Positions 25,460-35,806 of a stretch of DNA of 64,000 bases are shown piece by piece. Within the stretch, counting starts at the first letter, position 1, and the number at the start of each line of letters is the position of its first letter. The translations under genes and the position numbers were made by a program. The notes under the pieces were generated by a model. That model made no database searches. It was not told the DNA's origin and was given only the letters and a program-made list of their open reading frames with translations. Source of the DNA: Pempheris klunzingeri (taxonomy: Eukaryota; Chordata; Actinopteri; Acropomatiformes; Pempheridae); the NCBI RefSeq assembly GCF_042242105.1, contig NC_092014.1:6607874-6671873 (forward strand), read 5' to 3'.

Positions 25460-25474
25460 TCCACACACACACAC
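25427..25474. repeat. (CA)n imperfect microsatellite
   Basis: CA units with AT and CC interruptions, followed by a CAC/CCT-rich stretch. Confidence 0.95.
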
Positions 25475-25670
25475 TATCATCACCACCACCTCCACCACCT
25501 CTACCTCCCCTCTCCATCCACCCTCCACCACAACCCCTCCTCTCTGGGTTGGATAAATATTGCTGGAAGATATATAACGTGTTGCTATGGTGATCAGCTC
25601 GTGGGTTTTTTTTTTCATGGCATTTGTGGAAGACAGGGACATGCTGGTGCGCAGGGAGCTCTGAAGATCT

Positions 25671-25671
<1 letters not shown>

Positions 25672-25706
<35 letters not shown>
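25672..25706. repeat. (GT)n microsatellite
   Basis: Seventeen GT units, opposite in polarity to the CA tract about 200 bases upstream. Confidence 0.95.
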
Positions 25707-25707
<1 letters not shown>

Positions 25708-26514
25708 AAGCATGTTTATGTTTGAGAGAAAAGGAGGGAGGGTGAGGATTGGGTGGGGGGCTCCTTTTGAAGAGGAGGAACATTCACAAAAACATAGCAG
25801 ACCCAAAAATAGGAGACAATCTCTTAGACCTTGTGTTTTCATGCACGCCACGCACTGCTCACCTACCGTAGCCTATGTGCACAAAACTAAGAGCCTTGAC
25901 TAGCAGCTGTCTCTGGGGAGTGTTTAACCTCTCCTCCTCCTCCTCTCCTCCTTCCCTGTCTCCTCCACCACCTCTCCATCTCCCTGCTCTCCGGCTGCTC
26001 TATCTCTCTGGGGACACATTCTCAGTCTGCCTGATTGGCTTCTGTTTATGTGCATGTGCTAATGTGTTAATGTGTTTGTGTGTATGTGAGTGTATAAGCA
26101 TGCTGTCCTCTATCAATTAACACAACCTGGTGCAGCAATTACCATTACCCATTGTGTTTATGTTGTGTGCGTCAGCGCACACCCGTGCATCCACACGAGG
26201 GATAACTAGTGCATCATCGATTGCCAGCTGTCTGCCATTGAAGACTCCCTAATGGTCAAGCCCACACAGACACACAATTGCTGTGACAGAGCGGGCGTTT
26301 TTTATGTGACTGTGTGTGCATGTGTGTTTGTGTTTGTGTGTGTCTGTAATGGTTCACAAAACACCCAACAAGCAACTTTCTCTTTCAGACCAGACGACAT
26401 CCAAGGAGACACCTATATGTGTGTGTGTGTGTGTGTGAGCTGATACCAGCGCAGCCCAGATGGCCATCTTCGAGGGGTTTTCTGGAACATTCAGACACTT
26501 GTTGCTCCTTGCCA

Positions 26515-26527
26515 TGTCTCTCTCTCA

Positions 26528-26568
<41 letters not shown>

Positions 26569-26569
26569 A
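26515..26569. repeat. (TC)n(AC)n compound microsatellite
   Basis: A CT run followed directly by a CA run. A short GT tract lies at 26418-26438. Confidence 0.95.
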
Positions 26570-27280
26570 TGCACTGTGCTTCTTTTGAAGTGTGAAACAG
26601 CTTGCGGTCAGCTCTGCTCCTCTTCCATGGTTCCATCAAATAGCAGCCTTTAGAGCCTTCAGATACATGATGAAACAAAAACAACCGTGCAGTGTTAGCA
26701 GAGGAAAAGGAATAACAGATATTCTCCCCGGATGTGCTGGATAGACAGTGCAGTTCCTTATCTTCCTCTGCGTTGACTGGTAGAGTCAGGAGATCAAACA
26801 GCACCGATGACTTCAGTGAGCCCAAAAAGTTGACCTGGTAGCTTTCCTCTCGTACATCAAAGCCTGTGGCACCTCCGATATGACTCTCTTTAGGTGTGGT
26901 GGTGCTTTGGCTGTGATTTAGTGAACTCAGACAGCAGCGCCTAGTTTCTAAAAGCTGTTGTGCGTGTGCTGGCACTGAGGTCAAACCAGCTGTCAGATCA
27001 GAGAAAGACACAGAGAGACCAAATACCTGCAAAGACTTCTGCTACTAAAGGGGAAACACAGTTTTTGGTTTATTTTAGGGGCCGTAGAAAAGTTAATTGG
27101 GGACAAGGAGCGGTCAGAAGAGCAGAAGAGGGGTTGGGTATTGTAATGTTCCTTTTGGCTGAAGGGAGTATAGTCTCAATGTGTTTCTCACTCAGGATAT
27201 ATAATTTGCCCTGTGATCAGTTCATGTGTCCAGTTTTCACTTCTTTTATCGTGCACATCAGTGGCTGAATAACTGCTCCA

Positions 27281-27722
27281 TTAAAGGTCCCATATTGCTA
27301 ATTGTTAAATGCTAATTTTCAAGTCTATGCAGACATCAGCCAGTTTTCAGCCTCTTTCTGCTTGCTCTGTTTTAGAAGAACAGGTCAGTCTGCGTGCTTT
27401 GCTCTCACCTTCAACATCTTATTGCTGGCGTTAGGGAGGAAAGCACAATGGCGGACAGCAAGGTGGAGTCAGGAGGCTTTCAGTTGGCAGGCACAGTCGG
27501 TCCGCTGAAAGGCTGGAGAAGATCACACGATCAACAGATCCCCTTATGACATCATAAAGGGAGCCAAATCTAAACAGTGTGTTTTCACACACTTTTACTG
27601 AAAGATGGAGCAGGAGAAAAAGAGAGAGGGTGGTCTTTTCTTTTACACTAAATCATTAGGGGACACATATTAATGTTTCTGAGACATTAAAAATGGCATT
27701 TTACATATTATGGGGCCTTTAA
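27281..27722. mobile_element. MITE with TTAAAGGYCCCATA termini
   Basis: The left end TTAAAGGTCCCATATTG pairs with the right end, whose reverse complement is TTAAAGGCCCCATAATATG. It is 442 bases long with no transposase frame. TTAA sits at each extreme and may be the target duplication. Confidence 0.7.
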
Positions 27723-30288
27723 GATATTGACGTTTGACATCAAGTGTAACATTTTAAATTATTTGCCTCTCTTAGTAAATAATGGTTGAACACGTACCAC
27801 AGTTGTTCTTTTTAGATATCAAGGAGGGCCTTGTGAGGGTCTAAGTCGACGAGGATTCAGCCCCTCTCCCACCCCAATCATTTTCAGACAGTCAAAATTT
27901 CACGTGACTCATAAGTGCTAAGTAATGGCCAGTGAAAATGATCATGTTGCCATTGCGCATCATGGAGGTGAAATGCCATCAAATTTTGCAGGAATGCTGT
28001 GACTTGAGATGTGGACGCATTGTCTAAATTTGGACAAAAAGGACTGGCAACCCCAAAAAATGGCAACACGCTGAGATGAAAATGACAGGATATCAATAAA
28101 CAAATTATTAACTTTTTACAGAGTGGTCTGTTAGACTTTATGTATCAACTTTGCTAAAGATTGGATTAAATTTGTAGGAGTGGTGAAAAAAAAGGGTGAG
28201 AATATCTGTGTAGGTGGAAATAGTTGTGGCCTATTTGGACAGATTGGTGTGGAGAAAGAAAACTAATTTTTAAGGCCTTGTGGTTACATTGTTTGGGTGC
28301 TAACTTTATGCAAGGATAATGAGGCCCTCCTGGGCTCAGGAGCTTGAAGTCTGTTAAGTACTTTTGGACATATCCATCTAACTGACACAAAAACAGAACT
28401 GAAAACAGACTTCTTGGCAGAGGCGATGAGCTTTTCAAAAACTGTGTGATATCCATGTCACTCCAGGTCTGTGCTAATCACATTGTGTTCAAAGATGTCA
28501 CTGCCTTGGTGAAGTACATAACTACTCCTTATTACTCATCAGTACGACTACAACTGCACACTAATGCACTGAAGCACCTCGCATGACACCTGAAATGCTG
28601 CAATTTGAATAATTCTGTCATTATGGTTTTTTGTCTGAGTGTCCCCAATTTGTCGTAATTGGTTGTATTTCACCGTCTGACTTGTGACTTTTTTTTTCTA
28701 CTATGATTTCATCAAACGCCTGTATGTGTGTATGTGTGAGTCTTTGGAAGTGTAGATAGATGCCATGTAATCAATTTATACATGGAAAAAGGCAAATCAT
28801 AATAACATTTGTTGAGTACATAGTTATCATGTTGGCAAAAAAAACACAGAGCATCACTGGTTTGCACATTCAGTATTTTGTTACCCGTCTATTAACGAGG
28901 CGTTTCAGGTTTCTGTCAATGTGTTTAGCAGCTGAGAGGGAAAAGAGGAAGTAGAGCAAAGTAGTCTGTGTCTCCCCCATGTGTTGGTGAGGTTGAACTG
29001 AACAATTTGTTTGAAATTTGCTGACAACCTGCTTTTCCAGATCTCCACTATAGAGCAGTTAAAATAACAAGCGGAGATATACGACCTCTAGGTTCTCCTT
29101 TCGATGGATCCTTTGTTCCCCTGCCCTCGGCGACTGATGACAGAGTAACTGAATATCAAGCTCTTTGAAAAGGAAAGAGGGATGGTTAAGGAAGTGAGAA
29201 CAAGGCATTTGTTATCCGAGCAGGCACTGCGATAGATAATAGCTGAAACTCTCAGGTTTTTCCACTTCATTGCACCTTTTCTTGAGGCTGGAGCGAGGCA
29301 ATTCATAGAAATATCACTTCTGAGAGTAAAGATTATCCTGCACTGAAGTAAGACCTCATCAAGCTGGTCATGCAGGGAGCCAGAAAAAAAAACAGTGAAT
29401 CCAACTGGTAGGAAATCAAAGACAGCTTAGATAAACGCTTGTATTTTCTTTAATGTCAGAATTGTACATGGACATCCCATTGGATTTGCACTTCTTTTTA
29501 CAATATGTACCACATATAACAGCACCTACATGTTATTTACACACATTACACAAGATTGTATCACAAAGCAGTGTGTGGAATTAGCAAAAACAAGTGTCCC
29601 AAGCCTTGCTGAACCATCAGGCTCAACAGTGCATGAGTTGGCTAAACAAAATAAAAATATCACAGCCATCTTCCCCTACAAGTTCGCAGGCAGCTGTCCC
29701 CTGTCATTTTCTAGGTTTAAAGCTGAAATCACAACTGTGATTGTACAGGGTTGTAACTCTATCTTCAAGTACAAGAGACACAGCGATGACAACGCACCAC
29801 TTTAAGTTCTCATCATCGGGCCAAAAGCAAACATAAAGTAGGCAAAAATGCAAGCTTTGAAACACTGTTAGTGCTCATAATGCAAAAACGCAACAACCAG
29901 TATTCAGTCAAATGCATTTTGATGCTGATAGGAAAACAATGTATATTTTGAGTATTTGTAAAAATGACAAGACGACCTATGAGTAACAGTGTGATTAGAA
30001 AATTGTTAATAAGAACGCTGGACAAGGGAACTTAGGGGCTGACTTTTTTTTTGTTTTGAAAATGCATCTTGCATCTCCATCTCTTGTCACCTCCCTACTA
30101 AAAGTGTTGGCAAACTCTGCCTGTAATGATAGTCACCATTATCTGCGTACACTGGACTGACCTGCTTTGTGATAAAACCCTGACTTGGGCTGCGAGGAGC
30201 AACTAAAGAAAACAAAATAGGATGAATTTAAGTAAAACAAAAATCGGTAGTGGGTGCTGGATTTACCAGAACCCTGCATCCACCAGCA

Positions 30289-30328
<40 letters not shown>

Positions 30329-30950
30329 CTCAGTCAGTCACTCTCTCACACACACGCACACACCCCCACACTCACTGTTGCACAACAACCAGAGATACTG
30401 TAGCAGCTTTCTCAAAGGCAAAGACAAGTACAACACAGTAAGTGGCAGTTCTGCTGTCAGATACGCAAACACACAGAGCAGCAGCAGAATGAGATACACA
30501 CGCAGACAAGAGCTTTGAGTTGAGCCACACAGCGGGGAGGTGGTTCAGCCTCCCGATGAGTCCAGGTTTCAGTCCAGTCTTGTTTGGCCACCACTCCGCA
30601 GAGGAGGAAGAGGAGGGGGAGGAGGAGGAAGTACGCTTGAGGAATGAGGGGAGGAGAGCTGCAAACAGTAGACAACAGCCCGGTTCATCTGATTATTGGA
30701 TGTGAAGCACAAAGGAGCCCGGCCAAATAAACAATGTCTAAACGCAACATTCTGCAATTTAAGGAATTCAAGTGTGATGTGTGCTTGCTTCGGTATCAGA
30801 TCTACTGTGGGCAAACAAACGTGAACAGGAGAGAAAAAAATCTGAAAAAGCACAGAACACTACTATGGAGAGGATGTGTGAGACAACAGAGGGGGGTGAA
30901 AGAAAAATTAAGAGGGGGGAAAAATATGCGGTAGGTAATAGTTTAGTTCC
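27723..30950. other. Intergenic DNA, possibly including a distal hapstr1 3' UTR
   Basis: No exon recognised. On the minus strand an ATTAAA hexamer lies at 29449-29454, and the stretch between it and hapstr1 is free of recognised transposons. A longer hapstr1 transcript reaching this point is possible but unproven. Contains the (CA)n tract 30291-30324. Confidence 0.5.
30291..30324. repeat. (CA)n microsatellite
   Basis: About 17 CA units, followed by a looser CAC/CTC-rich stretch to about 30375. Confidence 0.95.
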
Positions 30951-30956
30951 TTTATT
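30951..30956 (-). terminator. Candidate poly(A) signal of hapstr1
   Basis: AATAAA on the minus strand, 127 bases beyond the hapstr1 stop codon. It would give a very short 3' UTR; a distal ATTAAA at 29449-29454 is the alternative. Confidence 0.5.
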
Positions 30957-31082
30957 TGTAGCATTGCAACTAAGATGAAATGGAGGAAGATTTCAATGGT
31001 TGGCCAAGGCATTAGTCCTCATTGGCTGTCCAGTCGGCCACCAAGGAGAGGACAGAGGAGGGATTAGTGGCGTAGGAAAAGT

Positions 31083-33708
31083 TCAGAGCATCCTGTTACG
31101 TTTATGAGTAGGTGAGTCTGTGATGACATCACTACAGGGGGCAGGGCCTCGTTTACGATTGGCTGTGGAATCCAAATGGAGCGCCATCTCCTCAGCGATG
31201 AAGGTGTTGAGGTCCACATCATGGAGACCATTCCTACGGCGGCTGAGCGGCTGGGCAGGGTGAGTTGGGGAACCAGGAGGCCCAGAACGCACAGAAATGC
31301 TTGCCATGGCACCGCTAAGGCCTGGAAAGTAAAAAAAAAACAAAACAATATGACGCCAAGGCAAACTCTATGAACTCTACTCCATGTCTCATTTTTATAA
31401 TGCTTCTTGCTGGGCATGACATCTTAACCTACCGTGCAGTGCTATGGCTTCTCTGAAAGGCTGCAGGTCGGTCTCCACAGAGCTGCCCGTCTCTGGGGCT
31501 GATGGCCGGCTTGCAGACACCATTGCAACTCTGGGCGGGGCGCGAGCTGTCCGAGGAGGTGGAACTTTGCCACACAGGAAGCTGATGAGGTCCTCACGTC
31601 TGATAGTTCTTCTGCGTTTCTTAACCCATGCAATCACATCCTTGTTCCTGCGCTGGTGGCCTAAGTGGATGCCCAGGTCATAACTCCGTTGACGGGCCTC
31701 AATACTCTCTGGTGACACATAATGACAAATGTTCTTAATAAATCTGGAGACCACAATCAAAGGTCAACTGCACCAATCTCACTTACATGTGGTATGTCCT
31801 GGACGCAATACAAAATGCAACTAAAAACAGACAATGAATCACAAGATGAGTAATGGTCAAAGTTGCTTATTACTTGCCTTTGTATAGGTTAGTGACGGCT
31901 GTGGCTGCATTCTGGAAGGGCACCCAGAGAGAGAGGCCTTGCTGCTGACATACTCTATCTGAAAATGAAATTCAAAAATCAGATTAGACTGTGATACTTA
32001 ACAATGGCACAGTTCAAATTCAAAGTTCCTCTTCTCAAAATTCCTCAGTCAGAAATGTGCTGTAAAATGGGCAGTGATATTTTTAGAAGCAAGCATTTCA
32101 AACTCCTTTAGAGACCTTAAGACTTCCAGAGAAAAAAAATAATTGCAATGGCCTGTATGAAGAGTACTGATATGGAATAAAGATGTCAATTAAAATACAA
32201 TAATCTTTTCAGGGTTTTATCTTGACTGCAAATCCTTACATCTGGGGGCTGCCCATAGGGCTCCCTCTACAAATGATTCACTGGTGTTACATGTTGAGAT
32301 GTTACAGCTGTGTTACAGTCTGATCATACAGTGGAAGCAGCTTAGAAGCAGAGGAATCTTGCCAAGTGGGATTTCTAGACTAAGTGAGGGATAATGACAG
32401 CATTTGACAAGTGGCTGAACAACAATACTTCAAAATAAGGCAGCTGTAAACAACACAATAAAAGCCTGTCTTGAGCATTTATTTTATTACCAGTGAATTA
32501 TTTCATGCTCAAATCCAATCAACCATGATGTAACCATTTTAAATATAGACATTTTAAACGGGGGCCACATTTATTTCCCGTTTTTAGTGTGTGTGTGTGC
32601 TATAGCAGGGGCTGACTGGCAACGAATTACATCCCAGTAACAGGATTTCAGTGTAAGATTATTGTCCAGGACATTCCTCGGGACAGAAAGACACTTAAGC
32701 AAGATCTTTAAACTTAAATCCTTTCGCCATTTTGTTATGAATATTTACAACAATGCAGTCATCAGCAAAACTCCCTTGGATTATGTGTTGAAATAAAACG
32801 TCTTTGTGGCGATAATTATCAAAATCTACCACACCACTGCGCCGATTATCTATCGCAGCGTTTGACCGTCAACAAACGAGTTGTTTTCAGTCGGCAAACT
32901 CCTCCCTGTATATCGCCATTTTGACGAGCTAGGTAACTGTTAACGGGTGAACAAAAACATTTTAGCGTGGGCCATGTTAAGCCCAAACAGGAAGAATAAA
33001 ACAGCTGAAAGATGTGGAAAAACATCCTGCAAAGTTAGCCGGGATTTAGGGGGGAGGGGTGGCTCTTAGCACGACTGCTTATCAGTCGGTTGATCCGCGG
33101 AGGACGTGTGACAGCTCGGGCCAGACTGAGCCCGATTCAGCCCTGCTGTCCCACATTCTGACACGGTGACCGGCTGTGGCTGCTAGCGTTAGCATCAAGT
33201 TCACGTTAGCCTCCATCAGCTAGCAAGTGAACGGGGTCACCATATGGGGATGGGAGCCGCAGAACCATCGATTTAACACACAATTTGAAAGAACACACAT
33301 TCCAGTGTCACCCAACACAACAACGGAAACGAACACTGCCGTTTGTGTTGGTGAGAGACATTTGCGGATGGCTAACGATGTTAGCCTAGCCAGTGCCCTT
33401 TGTGTCTCTCTCCGCCCAGCGATAACGCTAGCTAGCAGGATAAGCTCTCATTAGCATTAGCCCTGCCAGCTAGCTAGCTAGCTAGCTTAACTTGAACTTC
33501 GTTGGTACAGACCTTTGTAGAGCTGTGCTACTGCGGTGGCTGAGTTCTGAAAGAGGTGCCACAGTTTCTGTTGGCTTTGCTCCGTCTCCTCTTCGTTTGG
33601 ATCCCCCTGTTCGGCCTCAGCTAAACACTGCCGTTCCCACTTGGAAAACCAGTGTTCGGGGCCGTGTTCTTGGATCTCCGCTTCTCCCTCCTCCTTCCTC
33701 TCCTCCAT
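31083..33708 (-). CDS. hapstr1: HUWE1-associated stress-response protein 1 (C16orf72 homologue)
   Basis: Four coding exons: 33513-33708, 31878-31958, 31433-31708 and 31083-31321 (all minus), giving 263 residues with splice phases that close; the human protein is about 275. HAPSTR1 binds the ubiquitin ligase HUWE1 and tunes nuclear stress responses. Recognition rests on family blocks: the N-terminus MEERKEEGEAEIQEHGPEHW, KLWHLFQNSATAVAQLYK (residues 48-65), WVPFQNAATAVTNLYK in exon 2, a basic RRNKDV...KKRRRTIRRED block, SSVETDLQPFREAIALHG, and the C-terminus DVITDSPTHKRNRML. The basic block could act in nuclear import. Intron 2 begins with GC (AAAG|GCAAGT) rather than GT. Intron 1 (1.55 kb) and the 5' flank are rich in GCTAGC/TTAGC. 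The start codon opens the conserved N-terminus, so the start is secure. Confidence 0.95.
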
Positions 33709-33740
33709 AGCTAACGTTAGGAGCTAGCTAGTAGCCTATA
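33170..33740. promoter_or_regulatory. GCTAGC/GTTAGC-rich 5' region of hapstr1
   Basis: Dense occurrences of GCTAGC, GTTAGC and GCTAAC, including a perfect (GCTA)n run around 33467-33487, flank the first exon. The same motif vocabulary crowds the 5' region of arpc1a (47215-48010). A regulatory role is inferred from position only. Confidence 0.4.
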
Positions 33741-34004
33741 AGCTAGACTTCGAGTGAAATGTTGGATTGTTTGGTCTCCGGAGGTACTTCACTGTCTTTC
33801 TTCTGTATTCTAGAGAAAGTGCGTTACATAACCCTAACAATCTGTTTAAAAAGAAAAAAAGCAGTCGCTGTTAGAGTCGCATTGTGAACATTTTAAATTC
33901 CGCCCACACGCCCAGTGTAAAGCACACCAACTAAAGAACGCGATGACAACACCTAGGAATTTCTGGAACTGACCACGCCCACTTCCCCAATATACTAAAA
34001 TACG

Positions 34005-34061
34005 ATTGGCTGCTACGATATTTGTAGGCGGTTCTAAGTGTCAAACACGAGGCCTGATTGG
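34005..34061 (-). promoter_or_regulatory. Two CCAAT boxes upstream of hapstr1
   Basis: ATTGG at 34005-34009 and 34057-34061 reads CCAAT on the minus strand, about 300-350 bases upstream of the hapstr1 start codon, typical of a TATA-less housekeeping promoter. No TATA box is evident. Confidence 0.4.
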
Positions 34062-34189
34062 ACAGTGGCAATGAAGAGAAAAGGTCAGAGAAAAACAACG
34101 ATGATCCCACCCAGGAAATTGTCTCTAGCCAACCGTGCAGCAACATGAACAGCAGGGGGCAGCCGCACCATGGAAATGTGAGTCACTGA

Positions 34190-35240
34190 AATGTGTGGTC
34201 AAAAGTATAAGGATACTCTGTTTACTGTACAAACTTATTATGTACTCTTACTTCTGTATACTCTTAGTCTGATGCTTGTTTCATTGTGTTAGCTGACCTT
34301 ACTTTAGATTCAAGATTATTGCTTTTGCTGAACAGTGGCAACTGAGACCAAGTGGCAATTACTAAATAATACTAAACACTAAAACCTACTGTGACAGTGT
34401 CACATGAGGTGAGTAAATGGATTCAGAGATGTTACTTATGCTCCCGATATTTACCTTAAGTCAGCTAACATGACCATCATAAGTTACTGGTCATACCAGA
34501 CCAATTAAGGCTGTCGAAGACCTGAACAAGGGTATATTTTTCTGCTCATTAAAGGTCTTTATTTGTCATGTGCACAATAATTACAGTTAAATTTCAGCAT
34601 CCCTTCTGCATTGCTCAAACAATATGTATAACAAATAGAAACACACAAGTAAAAGAGAAAAGAATCTTATACAAAACACAGGAATTAATTAATTATACTA
34701 ATTAATTATAGTAAATATGAAACTGATACTGTAAATGATACTGTGGTAAGAAGATTGTGCAGTATAATGAGAACTGGTAAGAGCAGATGAGAACAGGATG
34801 TAGACAGTGTACTAATAAGTAATCTATATAAAGTTGTGATGATTAAATAGATTAAAATATACGGTTGATTTGAGCTGTTATTTCAACTTTTCATTTCTAA
34901 GAAGGGACAATGTATTTTTTCTTCTTTCAAAAGTTACATAATGTAGCTTTAAAGAAAATCTTGATCCCACAGCACATGTGCTTCCAATTATGTGGCAGTG
35001 GTTTTGGTGAGGACCCTTTCCTGTTTCAGCACAACAAAACCAAGCCTATAAAGAAATGATTTTCCCAGTTTGGTGTGGAGGAACAGGACTGACCTCAACC
35101 CTGTCGAACAATTTTTGAACTGTGAGCTAAATATTATAGCCCGACCGCACCAGTGGCTGAATAAGAGCAAATCCCTGCTGCCAGTTTCCAAAATGTTGGT
35201 GGACAGACAGACCAGAACTAGTGATCATGTTTTGGTCAGG
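34190..35240 (+). mobile_element. Decayed Tc1/mariner-like element
   Basis: Around 35070-35210 the plus strand encodes WRNRTDLNPVEQF and further residues. This recalls the DLNPIEHLW block near the C-terminus of Tc1-family DDE transposases, but the frame is broken and lacks the catalytic core. The left boundary GTGGTCAAAAGTATA (about 34195) and the right CATGTTTTGGTCA (about 35227) could be eroded inverted ends. It lies between hapstr1 and abcg2. It is a relic, not a functional gene. Confidence 0.5.
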
Positions 35241-35601
35241 GTTCATAAAATGGCCCATCTGTGCATATGTCAGACTCTGTATTAATGCTGCAACCTTGCA
35301 GCTCCCCTATGTCCCTGAGTCCAGATAAACAGGTACTGACAATGGATGGATGGAAAACTCTTAAGCAGCAGTATAGTCTGTTCAGATTTGAGTGGAAAGT
35401 TCAATGTCACACTATTTTACAGCCATAATTCTCTAACCTCTGGGAGTCCAAAGATCAGACTTTATAATCATCATTTTATGACAGTCACTTACTGATTACG
35501 TGCTCTTTCACCTGTCTCTCCATCGCTCTCTCAGTCAGACTGTACAGGTCTAACTCTTCTCCTCTTTGTTCTCCCTGCTGGTAACTCTTCTGGTTTTCAA
35601 G

Positions 35602-35775
35602 ATGTCCAAGGGGGAGCAGACTGTTTGTGGTGTTGAGGAGTATTTCCAGGAACGAGGACCCAATGTCACATTCAGCAACTTGCACTACTGTGTTCAGGAG
35701 ATGAGGTTGTGTTGCAAGAGGGGTCCTGAAAAATACATCCTCAAAGATGTGAGGTAGGACATGATACTTACCTGT

Positions 35776-35806
<31 letters not shown>

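Larger units (their letters stand above)
21851..27280. other. Repeat-rich intergenic DNA
   Basis: Contains large CA/GT tracts (24454-24530, 25427-25474, 25672-25706, 26418-26438, 26515-26569) and pyrimidine-rich stretches at about 24540-24780 and 25925-26010. The 215-codon frame on the minus strand (26385-27032) runs through a GT repeat, has no family resemblance, and is not called as a gene. Confidence 0.6.

Noticed and set aside
26385..27032. 215-codon open frame on the minus strand
   Set aside because: It is long for non-coding DNA, but it runs through a GT microsatellite, has no recognisable family, no flanking splice or promoter signals, and composition like the surrounding repeats.
28166..28456. 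96-codon open frame, minus strand
   Set aside because: No family resemblance; plausible-looking composition only.
33467..33487. (GCTA)n run as a CRISPR-like or protein-binding array
   Set aside because: It is a simple tetranucleotide run inside a wider motif-rich region, with no spacers.
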